47,126 nucleotides of DNA from an uncultured Paraprevotella sp. (GTDB taxonomy: Bacteria > Bacteroidota > Bacteroidia > Bacteroidales > Bacteroidaceae). The position numbers and the translations under genes were made by a program. The stretch is from positions 1 to 47,126 of the forward strand of contig CALUNJ010000007.1 of NCBI GenBank assembly GCA_944321975.1, in the 5' to 3' direction. Under the pieces are notes generated by a model. That model was not told the DNA's origin. It did no database searches and saw only the letters and a list, made by a program, of their open reading frames with translations. Below are positions 28,001 to 34,567 of this stretch, in pieces (position 1 is the first letter of the stretch; the number at the start of each line of letters is the position of its first letter).

Positions 28001-28404
28001 CAGCCGACGGCCACCCCGTGGCCATCCGGTTTGCTTACGGCGGCAGCGAAGTGGCATCGCAGGGAGGCCGGTATGCCATTGCCGCGACGGGCTGGTATGA
28101 AGTGGACATGACCTGCGCCGATATGCCGTGGCTCAAGTTCGTGGGGTACTTCTGCGTGGACGGGCCATCGGGCGTTGAGCCGCTGCCGCTCGACGGAGTG
28201 CGCATAACCTCTGAAGGGCTTCGGGTCAGCGTTAGCGGACTGCCCGCCGGCAGCTCTTCGGTGCTCCTCTCAGCCACTGGGGCGCAGGTTGGCGCGGCCG
28301 TGGGTGGTGAGGTGAGCCTTTCTGCGGGCAGCCCCGGCGTTTACATACTGCGCCTCACTGACGATGCCGGGCGCACGCAGGCCGTGAAGCTCGCGCTGAA
28401 GTGA
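25084..28404 (+). CDS. Secreted BspA-like leucine-rich-repeat protein
   Basis: The protein is about 1106 residues, starting at the ATG cluster 25084-25092. An N-terminal signal peptide (RRFALAAVLIVAGGLFALAA, cut before DE) indicates export. Several BspA-type LRR blocks follow, with segments such as LTLPASISSVSAEAF and LVIPATVTSVADSAL, then DLQGCSALGSVSSLSGLTSL and, near the end, LTYLSLSGNALGTLDVSACPGL. The C terminus (VRITSEGLRVSV ... GVYILRLTDDAGRTQAVKLALK) resembles Bacteroidetes C-terminal sorting domains of type IX secretion. That is inference. BspA proteins bind host matrix or other cells. The DNA is visibly richer in G and C, with heavy CTC, GCC and GAC codon use, than its neighbours. 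Confidence 0.85.
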   Translation: MMMHTLFSTVSLAARRFALAAVLIVAGGLFALAADEVTIDSPGPGQLQLTPDALIAPRLKVTGSIDARDFETLKAVTMAVTQELDLSEATICEYSGRDGSYTPITPDWIVGTERPRFYKAGEMPVHAFTKVGDNSLTKWHYGGSLAKLTLPASISSVSAEAFWKMEWLAEIEVPASSATARSIGGAVYDRGVTRLLAVAPMQCDCLVIPATVTSVADSALHGATLRGIRIEGGAKVDFGEQGSLNCPYVIAPNPGDYAGLFDGIDVISDIDEIAVSCPAEGSLAQTVGDRGIKAADVRSLTVSGIIGENDMEWLAQLPNLHFLDLAGATFAGYKVEFIGHGALCSLSLPSGSYALTIADCPFLGGRLDVPEGVTYVNCKGAPLITAVRMPSTLTRLEAGSFASSLMAEADLSACGGLKEVSAFGSCYRLRTLLLPPRLEVLTGISGPVEAIELPEGLRELVAQGWNVETMQLPASLEMLDISYMLRLKTLDASVAVSLREATGPSFCPLIEEVDFSASPLERYYGICFDLLPATAAGAAARTPQRVVVVGGTHATCIHSSLRALRLPSTLMEIAGYGIKGCAKLEELDLQGCSALGSVSSLSGLTSLATLRLPADLTRIESMTGCPALADIYVAADKAVPAFGLAPAEGVLERAVLRVPTGSRGLYFSDTQWSRCKEITEYGYTVRTATDISGVPLAGAGLYAPGSRVRLSAPAKVSEGGFVRSFAEWVVGAQAFGTPVAEFAAEAAVTATAVYGWGSVDPDAADMGFTVTAPEAGELYLSIDCYEGYAVYGEQGFITRGDAYSETILSVPAGTSRFALVLVDEPTAINLWEHSSTGSMAVSRLYFGSLPSLKSLTVGGLGLDTIDLAPMPSLTYLSLSGNALGTLDVSACPGLEWLDCSNNRLTKLVLCPETQLTTFGCNFNSFGFSQIPDRLQSALEHYYADYTASIVLNYVPPFDLGTGDVLDLSGEQFSADGHPVAIRFAYGGSEVASQGGRYAIAATGWYEVDMTCADMPWLKFVGYFCVDGPSGVEPLPLDGVRITSEGLRVSVSGLPAGSSSVLLSATGAQVGAAVGGEVSLSAGSPGVYILRLTDDAGRTQAVKLALK

Positions 28405-28440
28405 CTTTTGTGGAAACACGGCACTTCCCGGATGGTTACA

Positions 28441-28486
28441 AAACAGACGTCACCCCGACCTGTTAGGGTGGAGGTGACGTCTGTTT
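28441..28486. terminator. Bidirectional terminator between LRR and ferritin genes
   Basis: AAACAGACGTCACC (28441-28454) pairs perfectly with 28473-28486, followed by TTTTTGGTTTG on the plus strand and TTTTG on the minus strand. It lies between convergent genes. Confidence 0.85.
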
Positions 28487-28516
28487 TTGGTTTGCCAATG
28501 GCGAAGTGCCACATCG

Positions 28517-28999
28517 TCAGGCACGCTGGCCCAGCTTGTCGTCGATGAAGATGAGGGCAGACTTGCCGGCCTTGCGGATCTTTTCGACGATGTCCTGAGC
28601 GGTGGCTTCTTCCTCCACCTGCTCGCGCACGTAGCCCCACAAGAAATCCTGCGAAGCCATGTCTTTGTCTTCGGATGCTACCTTGACGAGGTTCTCAATC
28701 AGTTTCGACACCTGGCACTCGTGTTCATAGACGTTTTCAAACACTTCCAACACCCCGTCCCACGATTGCGGAACGACATCCACCTTGTCCACCTTGGCCA
28801 CTCCGCCGCGCTTGATGAGGTAACCAGCCATGTCGTAGGCGTGCTCCAATTCTTCTTGCGATTGTTTTTTCAGCCATGTGGCACAACCGTCATAGCCTTC
28901 CTTTTGAAGGAAGAACGCCATGGAAAGATACAAGTTGGCCGACCACATCTCGGCCGTGATTTGTTCGTTGATCGCTTTTTGCAATTTGTCTGAAATCAT
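28517..28999 (-). CDS. ftnA: Ferritin
   Basis: Ferritin stores iron as a mineral inside a 24-subunit shell after oxidising ferrous iron. The 160-residue product is a four-helix bundle with the ferroxidase ligands in place: Glu17 (NEQITAEMWSANLYL), Glu50 and His53 (QEELEHAYDMAGYL), plus downstream glutamates in EHECQVSKLIENL and EQVEEEATAQDI. It lacks haem-ligating features of bacterioferritin. It is monocistronic, with a terminator shared with the LRR gene. I see no strong -7 box upstream. Confidence 0.95.
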   Translation of the reverse strand: MISDKLQKAINEQITAEMWSANLYLSMAFFLQKEGYDGCATWLKKQSQEELEHAYDMAGYLIKRGGVAKVDKVDVVPQSWDGVLEVFENVYEHECQVSKLIENLVKVASEDKDMASQDFLWGYVREQVEEEATAQDIVEKIRKAGKSALIFIDDKLGQRA

Positions 29000-29113
29000 A
29001 TCCGTAGGTTTTTAAAACGTTTCACGATTCTATAGGACATGCTACAATTACGGTGCCAGAACGTGCGGGATGCCTCTTTGTGGCAGCTATTAATTCTTAA
29101 AAACGCATTTTCC

Positions 29114-29704
29114 TCATAAGGAATTGCGGTGGATCAGGTCGAGGAATTCCTCGCGCGTTTTCGCCTGGTTGAAGGCACCGGTGAAATCGCTTGTGGTCGT
29201 GATGGAATTTTGTTTTTCCACTCCGCGCATTTGCATGCACATGTGGCGCGCCTCGACCACTACCATCACTCCGAGCGGGTGGAGCGCCTGGTCTATGCAC
29301 TCCTTGATTTGGAGCGTCATGCGCTCTTGCACCTGCAGGCGATGGGAAAAGCAGTCTACGACCCGGGCTATCTTGCTCAGTCCTGTGATGTAGCCATTGG
29401 GGATATAGGCCACGTGCACTTTTCCATAGAAAGGCAACATGTGGTGTTCGCACAAAGAGAAAAAGTCGATGTCCTTCACGATGACCATGTGGCGATAGTC
29501 TTCCTTGAACTTGGCAGAGTTCAATATTTCTCCGGGGTCTTCCGCGTAACCGCGTGTGAGGGTACGCATGGCCTTGGCCACCCTGTAAGGCGTTTTCTGC
29601 AGCCCCTCGCGGGAAATGTCTTCGCCCAGCAGCTTCAAGATGGCTGCATAATGGGTTTCCAGTTCTTTTTGGGACTCTTGGTTATAATCCTGAAATTCCT
29701 CCAT
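29114..29704 (-). CDS. folE: GTP cyclohydrolase I
   Basis: FolE converts GTP to 7,8-dihydroneopterin triphosphate, the first step of tetrahydrofolate synthesis. The 196-residue protein has the zinc ligands Cys85 and His88 ([10 protein letters not shown]) and Cys156 (RHMCMQMRG), plus QERMT and the GVEKQNS substrate loop. The start is ATG 29704, five bases after the SPOR gene stop. A longer reading that runs to 30193 is only the SPOR gene in another frame. It is co-transcribed with the SPOR gene and probably tpiA. Confidence 0.96.
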   Translation of the reverse strand: MEEFQDYNQESQKELETHYAAILKLLGEDISREGLQKTPYRVAKAMRTLTRGYAEDPGEILNSAKFKEDYRHMVIVKDIDFFSLCEHHMLPFYGKVHVAYIPNGYITGLSKIARVVDCFSHRLQVQERMTLQIKECIDQALHPLGVMVVVEARHMCMQMRGVEKQNSITTTSDFTGAFNQAKTREEFLDLIHRNSL

Positions 29705-29709
29705 CAATT

Positions 29710-30216
29710 TTAATAAGGTATTTGTATCACGGACCTTACGATCAGTGCCTCGTCGAATTGTTCGGTGGCCTTTAGTTCCCGCAGGAACTGGCTGGCTTCT
29801 TCGTAGGTCCTGAAGTCTCCTACGCGGCAAATCCAGCGCGGGCTTTGGAAATGCGTGTATGTGGGCATGTCGAAATAGTGCTTCACCTTGGCGGCCATTT
29901 GCTGGGCTTCCTGGCGCGCCGTGCGCGAATTTCCTCCGGCATAAACCTGTATGCGGTAGCCGTTGGCTTTCATCTTTCGTGTCGGGCGCTTGGCTTGTTC
30001 CGCGGGGCTTTCGTTTTTGTTTCCCGTTTGCGGCACAGGCGTGCTTGCCGGTTCTTTGGCTGTCCCGTTGACCAGTTGCGTGATCACGGCATCTTGCACC
30101 ACGCGTACCGTCCCTTGTCCGGTTACCGGTTTGGTCAACCCGTCGATGAACTTCTCTTGAGCCATGGCAGGCATCAGTCCGCCACACAGGCACAACGACA
30201 AGAATAACTGTTTCAT
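29710..30216 (-). CDS. Secreted SPOR-domain protein
   Basis: The 168-residue protein starts with a signal peptide ([19 protein letters not shown], cut before QE), then a low-complexity basic linker (about 50-85). A SPOR domain follows at about 86-165 ([19 protein letters not shown] ... [19 protein letters not shown]). SPOR domains bind denuded glycan strands of peptidoglycan at division sites. It has no membrane anchor after cleavage, so it should be periplasmic. It lies between tpiA and folE, an order I recognise from Bacteroides genomes. Confidence 0.9.
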   Translation of the reverse strand: MKQLFLSLCLCGGLMPAMAQEKFIDGLTKPVTGQGTVRVVQDAVITQLVNGTAKEPASTPVPQTGNKNESPAEQAKRPTRKMKANGYRIQVYAGGNSRTARQEAQQMAAKVKHYFDMPTYTHFQSPRWICRVGDFRTYEEASQFLRELKATEQFDEALIVRSVIQIPY

Positions 30217-30258
30217 GTCAATCCGATTGTTTTTTCCGATGAATCAAATGAAGCAACA

Positions 30259-30292
30259 GCCGTCCCGGGGCTTTCTTTGCGACCGGGACGGC
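30259..30292 (-). terminator. Hairpin after tpiA
   Basis: GCCGTCCCGG (30259-30268) pairs with CCGGGACGGC (30283-30292). The T tract on the minus strand is weak, so it may attenuate rather than end transcription into the SPOR gene. Confidence 0.5.
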
Positions 30293-30318
30293 CGGTATGT
30301 GTGGTTGCGGCTCGGTGC

Positions 30319-31080
30319 TCAGGCTTTCCAGGCATCGATGATGCCTTTGAAATCGGCACATTTCAAGGCTGCGCCGCCGATCAGGCCGCCGTCTACGTCG
30401 GGCTTTGCAAAGATTTCCTTGGCGTTGGAGGGCTTGCAGCTTCCGCCGTAGAGGATCGACACGTTCTCGCCGGCTTCCGCGCCGAATTTTTCGGCAATGG
30501 TGCGGCGGATGAAGGCGTGCATTTCCTCAGCTTGTTCTGCTGTGGCTGTTTTTCCTGTGCCGATGGCCCAAACCGGTTCGTAAGCCAGGATGATGTGGGA
30601 GAATTGCTCAGCCGTCAGGTCGAACAGCGAGCCTTCGAGTTGCGCTTTGACCACTTCGTTCTGGCGGTCGGCTTCACGTTCTTCCAGCACTTCGCCGATG
30701 CAGAAAATCACCTTCAGGCCGTTGGCCAGTGCCAGGTTCACTTTTTCTTTCAGGATTTCGGCCGTTTCGCCATAATATGCCCGGCGTTCGGAATGGCCCA
30801 GGATGACATACTGTGCGCCAGTGGATTTCACCATGGCAGCGGAAACTTCGCCCGTGTAAGCCCCTTTTTCTTTGTCAGCGCAGTTTTCTGCACCCAATCC
30901 GACGAGGTTGGCATCCAATACGTTGGCCACGGAAGCCAAATGAATGAACGGGGTGCAAATAATGACGTCGCAGTTAGGCTTGTCGGCCGTCAAGGCTGCG
31001 TTCAACTCTGTAGCCAGCGCTACACCTTCCTGCAGGTTCAGGTTCATTTTCCAGTTACCTGCTACGATTTTCTTTCTCAT
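30319..31080 (-). CDS. tpiA: Triosephosphate isomerase
   Basis: TpiA interconverts dihydroxyacetone phosphate and glyceraldehyde 3-phosphate. The 253-residue TIM barrel has all catalytic residues: Asn9 and Lys11 (GNWKMN), His96 (ILGHSERR), Glu168 ([12 protein letters not shown], including the flexible loop 6), and the phosphate-binding [10 protein letters not shown] and LIGGAAL. Its start overlaps the end of the DoxX gene by 26 bases, which suggests translational coupling. Confidence 0.97.
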   Translation of the reverse strand: MRKKIVAGNWKMNLNLQEGVALATELNAALTADKPNCDVIICTPFIHLASVANVLDANLVGLGAENCADKEKGAYTGEVSAAMVKSTGAQYVILGHSERRAYYGETAEILKEKVNLALANGLKVIFCIGEVLEEREADRQNEVVKAQLEGSLFDLTAEQFSHIILAYEPVWAIGTGKTATAEQAEEMHAFIRRTIAEKFGAEAGENVSILYGGSCKPSNAKEIFAKPDVDGGLIGGAALKCADFKGIIDAWKA

Positions 31081-32404
31081 GTTTTTTCGTTTTTAAAAGG
31101 TTGTTAATCCTGTTTTTATGTTTCATGCGTTTATACATTTTGCTGCCCATCCAAATCCGGTCGGCGGAAGTCAGCAGGAACAAGGGCACCAGGAACCAAA
31201 GGACGACCCGCAGCGTCTTCATGGTGCGGGAGTCTGTCTGTAGCGCCCCGGTTTTGCTTTCTTCCAACGGCTTGTCGAGTTCATCTTCGTCCGGGAGGTT
31301 GTTGTGGCTCCATTTGTTGTACACGGTTCCCCCCTTTAGCAAGATTAGTCCGGGATTGGAGCGCACGATGGTTTTCAGCGTGATGCCGTCGGTGTTGCCG
31401 AAAGGGTAATCGGCTCCTTCCAAGTCTTGCCAGCGCCTGATGGCTTCGTCGCCCGACGCGGTAAGGCAATAAAATGAATAGCCGTGTTCCTGGCAGTAGT
31501 CATAGATTTCGTTGATGCGGTCGATGTTGCTGTCGTCGGCCTGTTCCAGATAGGGTGCCACCAGCAGGAACGTGTAACCGCTGTCTGTGAGGATGCTTTC
31601 GGTCTCGTCTTCCCCTTCGGGCCACGTCGTTACGGAGAAGTCATGCACGGGGGGCACGTAACCCTCTTTGACCAACTCTGTTTTGCTGTCCACGAAATGC
31701 CATGCCGTGTCCTCCGGATAGTCTTCGACGGTGAATTCCTTTTTTGTGCCGTTTTTTTCCAAGATGAAGGTCGTGCGGTACTCCGGTTCTTCCGCTCCTT
31801 CGGGCACTTGCATGCCTTCGGGGATGTTGGCTCCTATGTGATAGGGGCGGAAATCGAAGACCGGAAGATAGTAGAGGCAAAAGCCGGAGAGGATAAGCCC
31901 GAAGAATATCGAGTATAAGGAAATGGTCCATTGGTTGCGTTCGGACACGAAGCGGGGCATCATCCGGGGATAGCGGAAAACGATGACCGCCATCATCAGC
32001 AGCACGACGTTTTTTCCGAATGTTTGCCAGTTGGTCAGTTCCACGGCGTCTCCGAAACAGCCGCAGTCTGACACCGGGTTGGCCATGGCCAGATAGAGTG
32101 TCAGCGGGGCCATGACGCTTAAAAATAGCAGGTAGAACCAAGAGGTCATGCGGCGGCGTATGCCGAAGAACATATATACGCCGATGCAGAATTCGAACAC
32201 CGACATGAGCACGGAAATCCACAAGGGCATGAAGGAAGGAACCCACCCGTCCATGCCGAAGGCTTGCAGGTAGTCTTCAATCTTGTATTGGGTGCCGTGC
32301 GGGTCTACCAATTTGACCAAGCCCGAAAAGATGAACGTCACGGCCAGCAAGATCCGGCAGGCGTTCACCAACGCCCATCTCCATTTTCTTCCTGCGCTAC
32401 TCAC
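31055..32404 (-). CDS. DoxX/MauE-type membrane protein with thioredoxin-like domain
   Basis: The 449-residue protein begins with four transmembrane helices of the DoxX/MauE type (about 10-150), including [10 protein letters not shown] and a SDCGCFGD cysteine pair typical of MauE-like redox membrane proteins. A fifth helix follows near 160-180, then a periplasmic segment with a thioredoxin-like fold that has no CxxC in its usual place (LLVAPYLEQ ... [14 protein letters not shown]), and a final helix near 400. This suggests a redox role through the CGC pair, but no substrate is known. It is in an operon with DUF1599 (8-base overlap) and tpiA (26-base overlap). Confidence 0.85.
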   Translation of the reverse strand: MSSAGRKWRWALVNACRILLAVTFIFSGLVKLVDPHGTQYKIEDYLQAFGMDGWVPSFMPLWISVLMSVFEFCIGVYMFFGIRRRMTSWFYLLFLSVMAPLTLYLAMANPVSDCGCFGDAVELTNWQTFGKNVVLLMMAVIVFRYPRMMPRFVSERNQWTISLYSIFFGLILSGFCLYYLPVFDFRPYHIGANIPEGMQVPEGAEEPEYRTTFILEKNGTKKEFTVEDYPEDTAWHFVDSKTELVKEGYVPPVHDFSVTTWPEGEDETESILTDSGYTFLLVAPYLEQADDSNIDRINEIYDYCQEHGYSFYCLTASGDEAIRRWQDLEGADYPFGNTDGITLKTIVRSNPGLILLKGGTVYNKWSHNNLPDEDELDKPLEESKTGALQTDSRTMKTLRVVLWFLVPLFLLTSADRIWMGSKMYKRMKHKNRINNLLKTKKHEKENRSR

Positions 32405-32942
32405 CGAATGTCAGTTTTATCAGGCCGAAAACGGCGTAATTCATCATGTCCATGTAGTTGGCATCCACGCCTTCTGACACCAGCGTGTGTCCCGCCAGCG
32501 ATTCGATCTGCTTGGTGCGGTAGAGTTTCATCAGGATGAGGTCGGTGTAGGAGCTGATGCGCATGCCGCGCCACGCTTCGTCGTAGTCGTGGTTCTTTTT
32601 CACCATCAGGTCGAGTGAGCGTTTCGCATGCCGGTCATAATGTGCCAAAGCCTGATCGGGCGTGAGGTCTTCGGTGTCGGCATATCCTAATTCCAACTGG
32701 ATCAGTCCCACGATGGAATAATTGACGATACCTATGAATTCGGGGCGTATGCCTTCGCCCACCCACGATTCGCCTTTGACTTCCAGAGTCCTGATGCGGT
32801 TGGCCTTGATGAAAATCTGGTCGGTCACCGATGCCGGGCGCATGATGCGCCACGCTGCGCCGTAGTCGTGCAGCTTTTTGGCAAACAGCTCGCGGCATTC
32901 CGCCATTATCTGCTCAAATTGTTCTTGTGTATCCATTACCAT
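32397..32942 (-). CDS. DUF1599-family protein
   Basis: The 181-residue protein belongs to DUF1599. It consists of two similar halves: LHDYGAAWRIMRPASVTDQIFIKANRI and NHDYDEAWRGMRISSYTDLILMKLYRTKQ, each followed by a helix with a GxVNYxxxGLI-type end. The duplicated all-alpha units with acidic residues resemble nucleotide pyrophosphohydrolases of the MazG type, which remain an inference. It is the first gene of the DUF1599-DoxX-tpiA operon and has a clear promoter. A second ATG at 32936 is an equally possible start. Confidence 0.87.
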   Translation of the reverse strand: MVMDTQEQFEQIMAECRELFAKKLHDYGAAWRIMRPASVTDQIFIKANRIRTLEVKGESWVGEGIRPEFIGIVNYSIVGLIQLELGYADTEDLTPDQALAHYDRHAKRSLDLMVKKNHDYDEAWRGMRISSYTDLILMKLYRTKQIESLAGHTLVSEGVDANYMDMMNYAVFGLIKLTFGE

Positions 32943-32964
32943 GACGACGTATTCTCATACGATG

Positions 32965-32995
32965 CAAAGTTAGCACAAATCGTTGATAAAACAAA
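32965..32995 (-). promoter_or_regulatory. Promoter of the DUF1599-DoxX-tpiA operon
   Basis: On the minus strand TTTG (32995-32992) and TAACTTTG (32972-32965) are 19 bases apart. Confidence 0.7.
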
Positions 32996-33026
32996 GGGAG
33001 TCTGCCACGCAAATGACAAGCTCCCT
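32995..33026 (-). terminator. Terminator of the M23 peptidase gene
   Basis: On the minus strand AGGGAG and CTCCCT form a six-base stem followed by TTTGTTTT. The T tract is shared with the -33 box of the next operon. Confidence 0.45.
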
Positions 33027-33050
33027 GTATTTTTTATTCAGCAGAAATGC

Positions 33051-33935
33051 TTATGAATATTTGATGATTTGTCCTGGACGGAGAATCGTCTTCCGGCTAA
33101 TTCCGTTTAACTTGCACAGTTTAGACACCGTAGTGCCGTGTTTCGCGGCTATGATAGAGAGGTTTTCTCCCGACTTCACGCGATGGATTTTCGTGCGTGG
33201 CCTTGCGGTCGGTTTCGGGCGTGCGGAGGATTTGGATTCTTCGGCCTTTTTCCCGGAGCGGAACACGTAGTAGTCCGCGGTCACGTCTTGTGCCACGAAG
33301 TCGAACATTTCGGCCGGGTTGATGGCTTGTCCCAGGAAACGTGTTTCGAAATGCAGGTGCGATCCGGTAGAGCGCCCGGTGTTGCCTCCCAGCCCGATGG
33401 GTTCTCCTGCTTTCACAATTTGGTTCTCGGCCACGAGTTGTTTGGAAAGGTGCCCGTAGACGGTCTCCAATCCGTTCGGGTGACGGATCACCACATATTT
33501 TCCGTAACCGCCGCGTTCGTACTTCACGATACGCACTTTTCCGCTGAACGCCGAACGTATGGTATCGCCGATATAGACTTTGATGTCAAGCCCTTTGTGT
33601 TGACGGCGGAAGCTGGCGCGATAACCATAGTTGGAGGTTATCCGGCGGCTTGGCGTCGGCATGCAAAAGTGCCGCAAGTCTATCTTGTATTCTTCCGGCA
33701 CTTCTACATCATAGCGGTGGGCGTACTCGTTGTTCCAATCGGGATAAAGGTTCGACGCAGGGTTTTCGAGCAATTCATCGCCGATAAGACGTTGCAAGGC
33801 GACGGAGTCTATCGCTCTCATTTTTTTGTCTATGGGTGCTTGGCGAGCCAACAAGTCCTGTCCTGCAACGGGCAAGCTCAGCATGGCCAAAACTGCCACA
33901 GTTCCTGTCTTAAATCCTTTGAAATTGAAAAACAT
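33051..33935 (-). CDS. Secreted M23 metallopeptidase with LysM domain
   Basis: The 294-residue envelope protein probably cuts peptidoglycan cross-links. It has an N-terminal signal sequence (to about residue 25), then an M23/LytM domain (about 95-215) with zinc ligands His113 and Asp117 (HKGLD), His162 (VYGHLS) and the HLH at 193-195 (GSHLHFE). A basic linker follows, then one C-terminal LysM domain (about 248-293, HRVKSGENLSIIAAKHG) for glycan binding. The full ligand set suggests an active enzyme rather than an EnvC-like activator. It lies 42 bases downstream of ndk on the same strand. Confidence 0.92.
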   Translation of the reverse strand: MFFNFKGFKTGTVAVLAMLSLPVAGQDLLARQAPIDKKMRAIDSVALQRLIGDELLENPASNLYPDWNNEYAHRYDVEVPEEYKIDLRHFCMPTPSRRITSNYGYRASFRRQHKGLDIKVYIGDTIRSAFSGKVRIVKYERGGYGKYVVIRHPNGLETVYGHLSKQLVAENQIVKAGEPIGLGGNTGRSTGSHLHFETRFLGQAINPAEMFDFVAQDVTADYYVFRSGKKAEESKSSARPKPTARPRTKIHRVKSGENLSIIAAKHGTTVSKLCKLNGISRKTILRPGQIIKYS

Positions 33936-33977
33936 TTAATTCTTATGGTTTTATTAGTTCGCTTATTGTTCTCTTTT

Positions 33978-34439
33978 TTAGTGTTCGTCCAAAGCATACA
34001 AGTAGTTCCTGTTTGACGACTCATAGTCGAATATTTCCTCTGGCCTGAAGAACCTTTTGATTTCAATGGCGGCTGTTTCCAAGGAGTCCGACGCATGGAC
34101 AATGTTTTGCTGGTTGCTCATGCAGTAATCCCCGCGGATTGTGCCAGGGTCGGCGTTGCGTCCGTTTGTGGAGCCCGTCATGCTCCGCACTACGCGCACG
34201 GCATCTATGCCTTCCAGGCAACATGCTATTACAGGAGTCGACATCATGGAGTCTTTCAGAATCTGAAAAAACGGCTTCCCCGACAAATGGGCGTAGTGCT
34301 CGTTCAAGATGGAATCCGTCAACTGCATCATTTTCATTCCGGCCAACCTCAGTCCTTTTTTTTCGAAACGATTGATAATCTCACCTACCAGCGCACGCTG
34401 CAACGTGCAGGGTTTTAACAAGACCAAGGTTTGTTCCAT
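33978..34439 (-). CDS. ndk: Nucleoside-diphosphate kinase
   Basis: Ndk moves the gamma phosphate from ATP to nucleoside diphosphates through a phosphohistidine. The 153-residue protein has the active-site His115 in NIVHASDS, the nucleotide loop TNGRNADPGTIRGDY and the N-terminal LVLLKP. It is complete. It has a good promoter at 34499-34529 and may be co-transcribed with the M23 peptidase gene. Confidence 0.96.
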   Translation of the reverse strand: MEQTLVLLKPCTLQRALVGEIINRFEKKGLRLAGMKMMQLTDSILNEHYAHLSGKPFFQILKDSMMSTPVIACCLEGIDAVRVVRSMTGSTNGRNADPGTIRGDYCMSNQQNIVHASDSLETAAIEIKRFFRPEEIFDYESSNRNYLYALDEH

Positions 34440-34498
34440 GTGTATTTTGATTTTTAATTAGACATTCATGTATGGTGTTGCGGAAACACTAACGAGCG

Positions 34499-34529
34499 CA
34501 AAGATAGCCTTTTTATCACAAAAGGCCAA
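34499..34529 (-). promoter_or_regulatory. ndk promoter
   Basis: On the minus strand TTG (34529-34527) and TATCTTTG (34506-34499) are 20 bases apart. Confidence 0.65.
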
Positions 34530-34567
34530 GGATAATCGCAAAAAATGTCTTTTTCCCCGGCTTTTTT

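Noticed and set aside
29114-30193. A 359-residue FolE with a long N-terminal extension
   Set aside because: The extension is the SPOR gene in another frame; FolE starts at ATG 29704.
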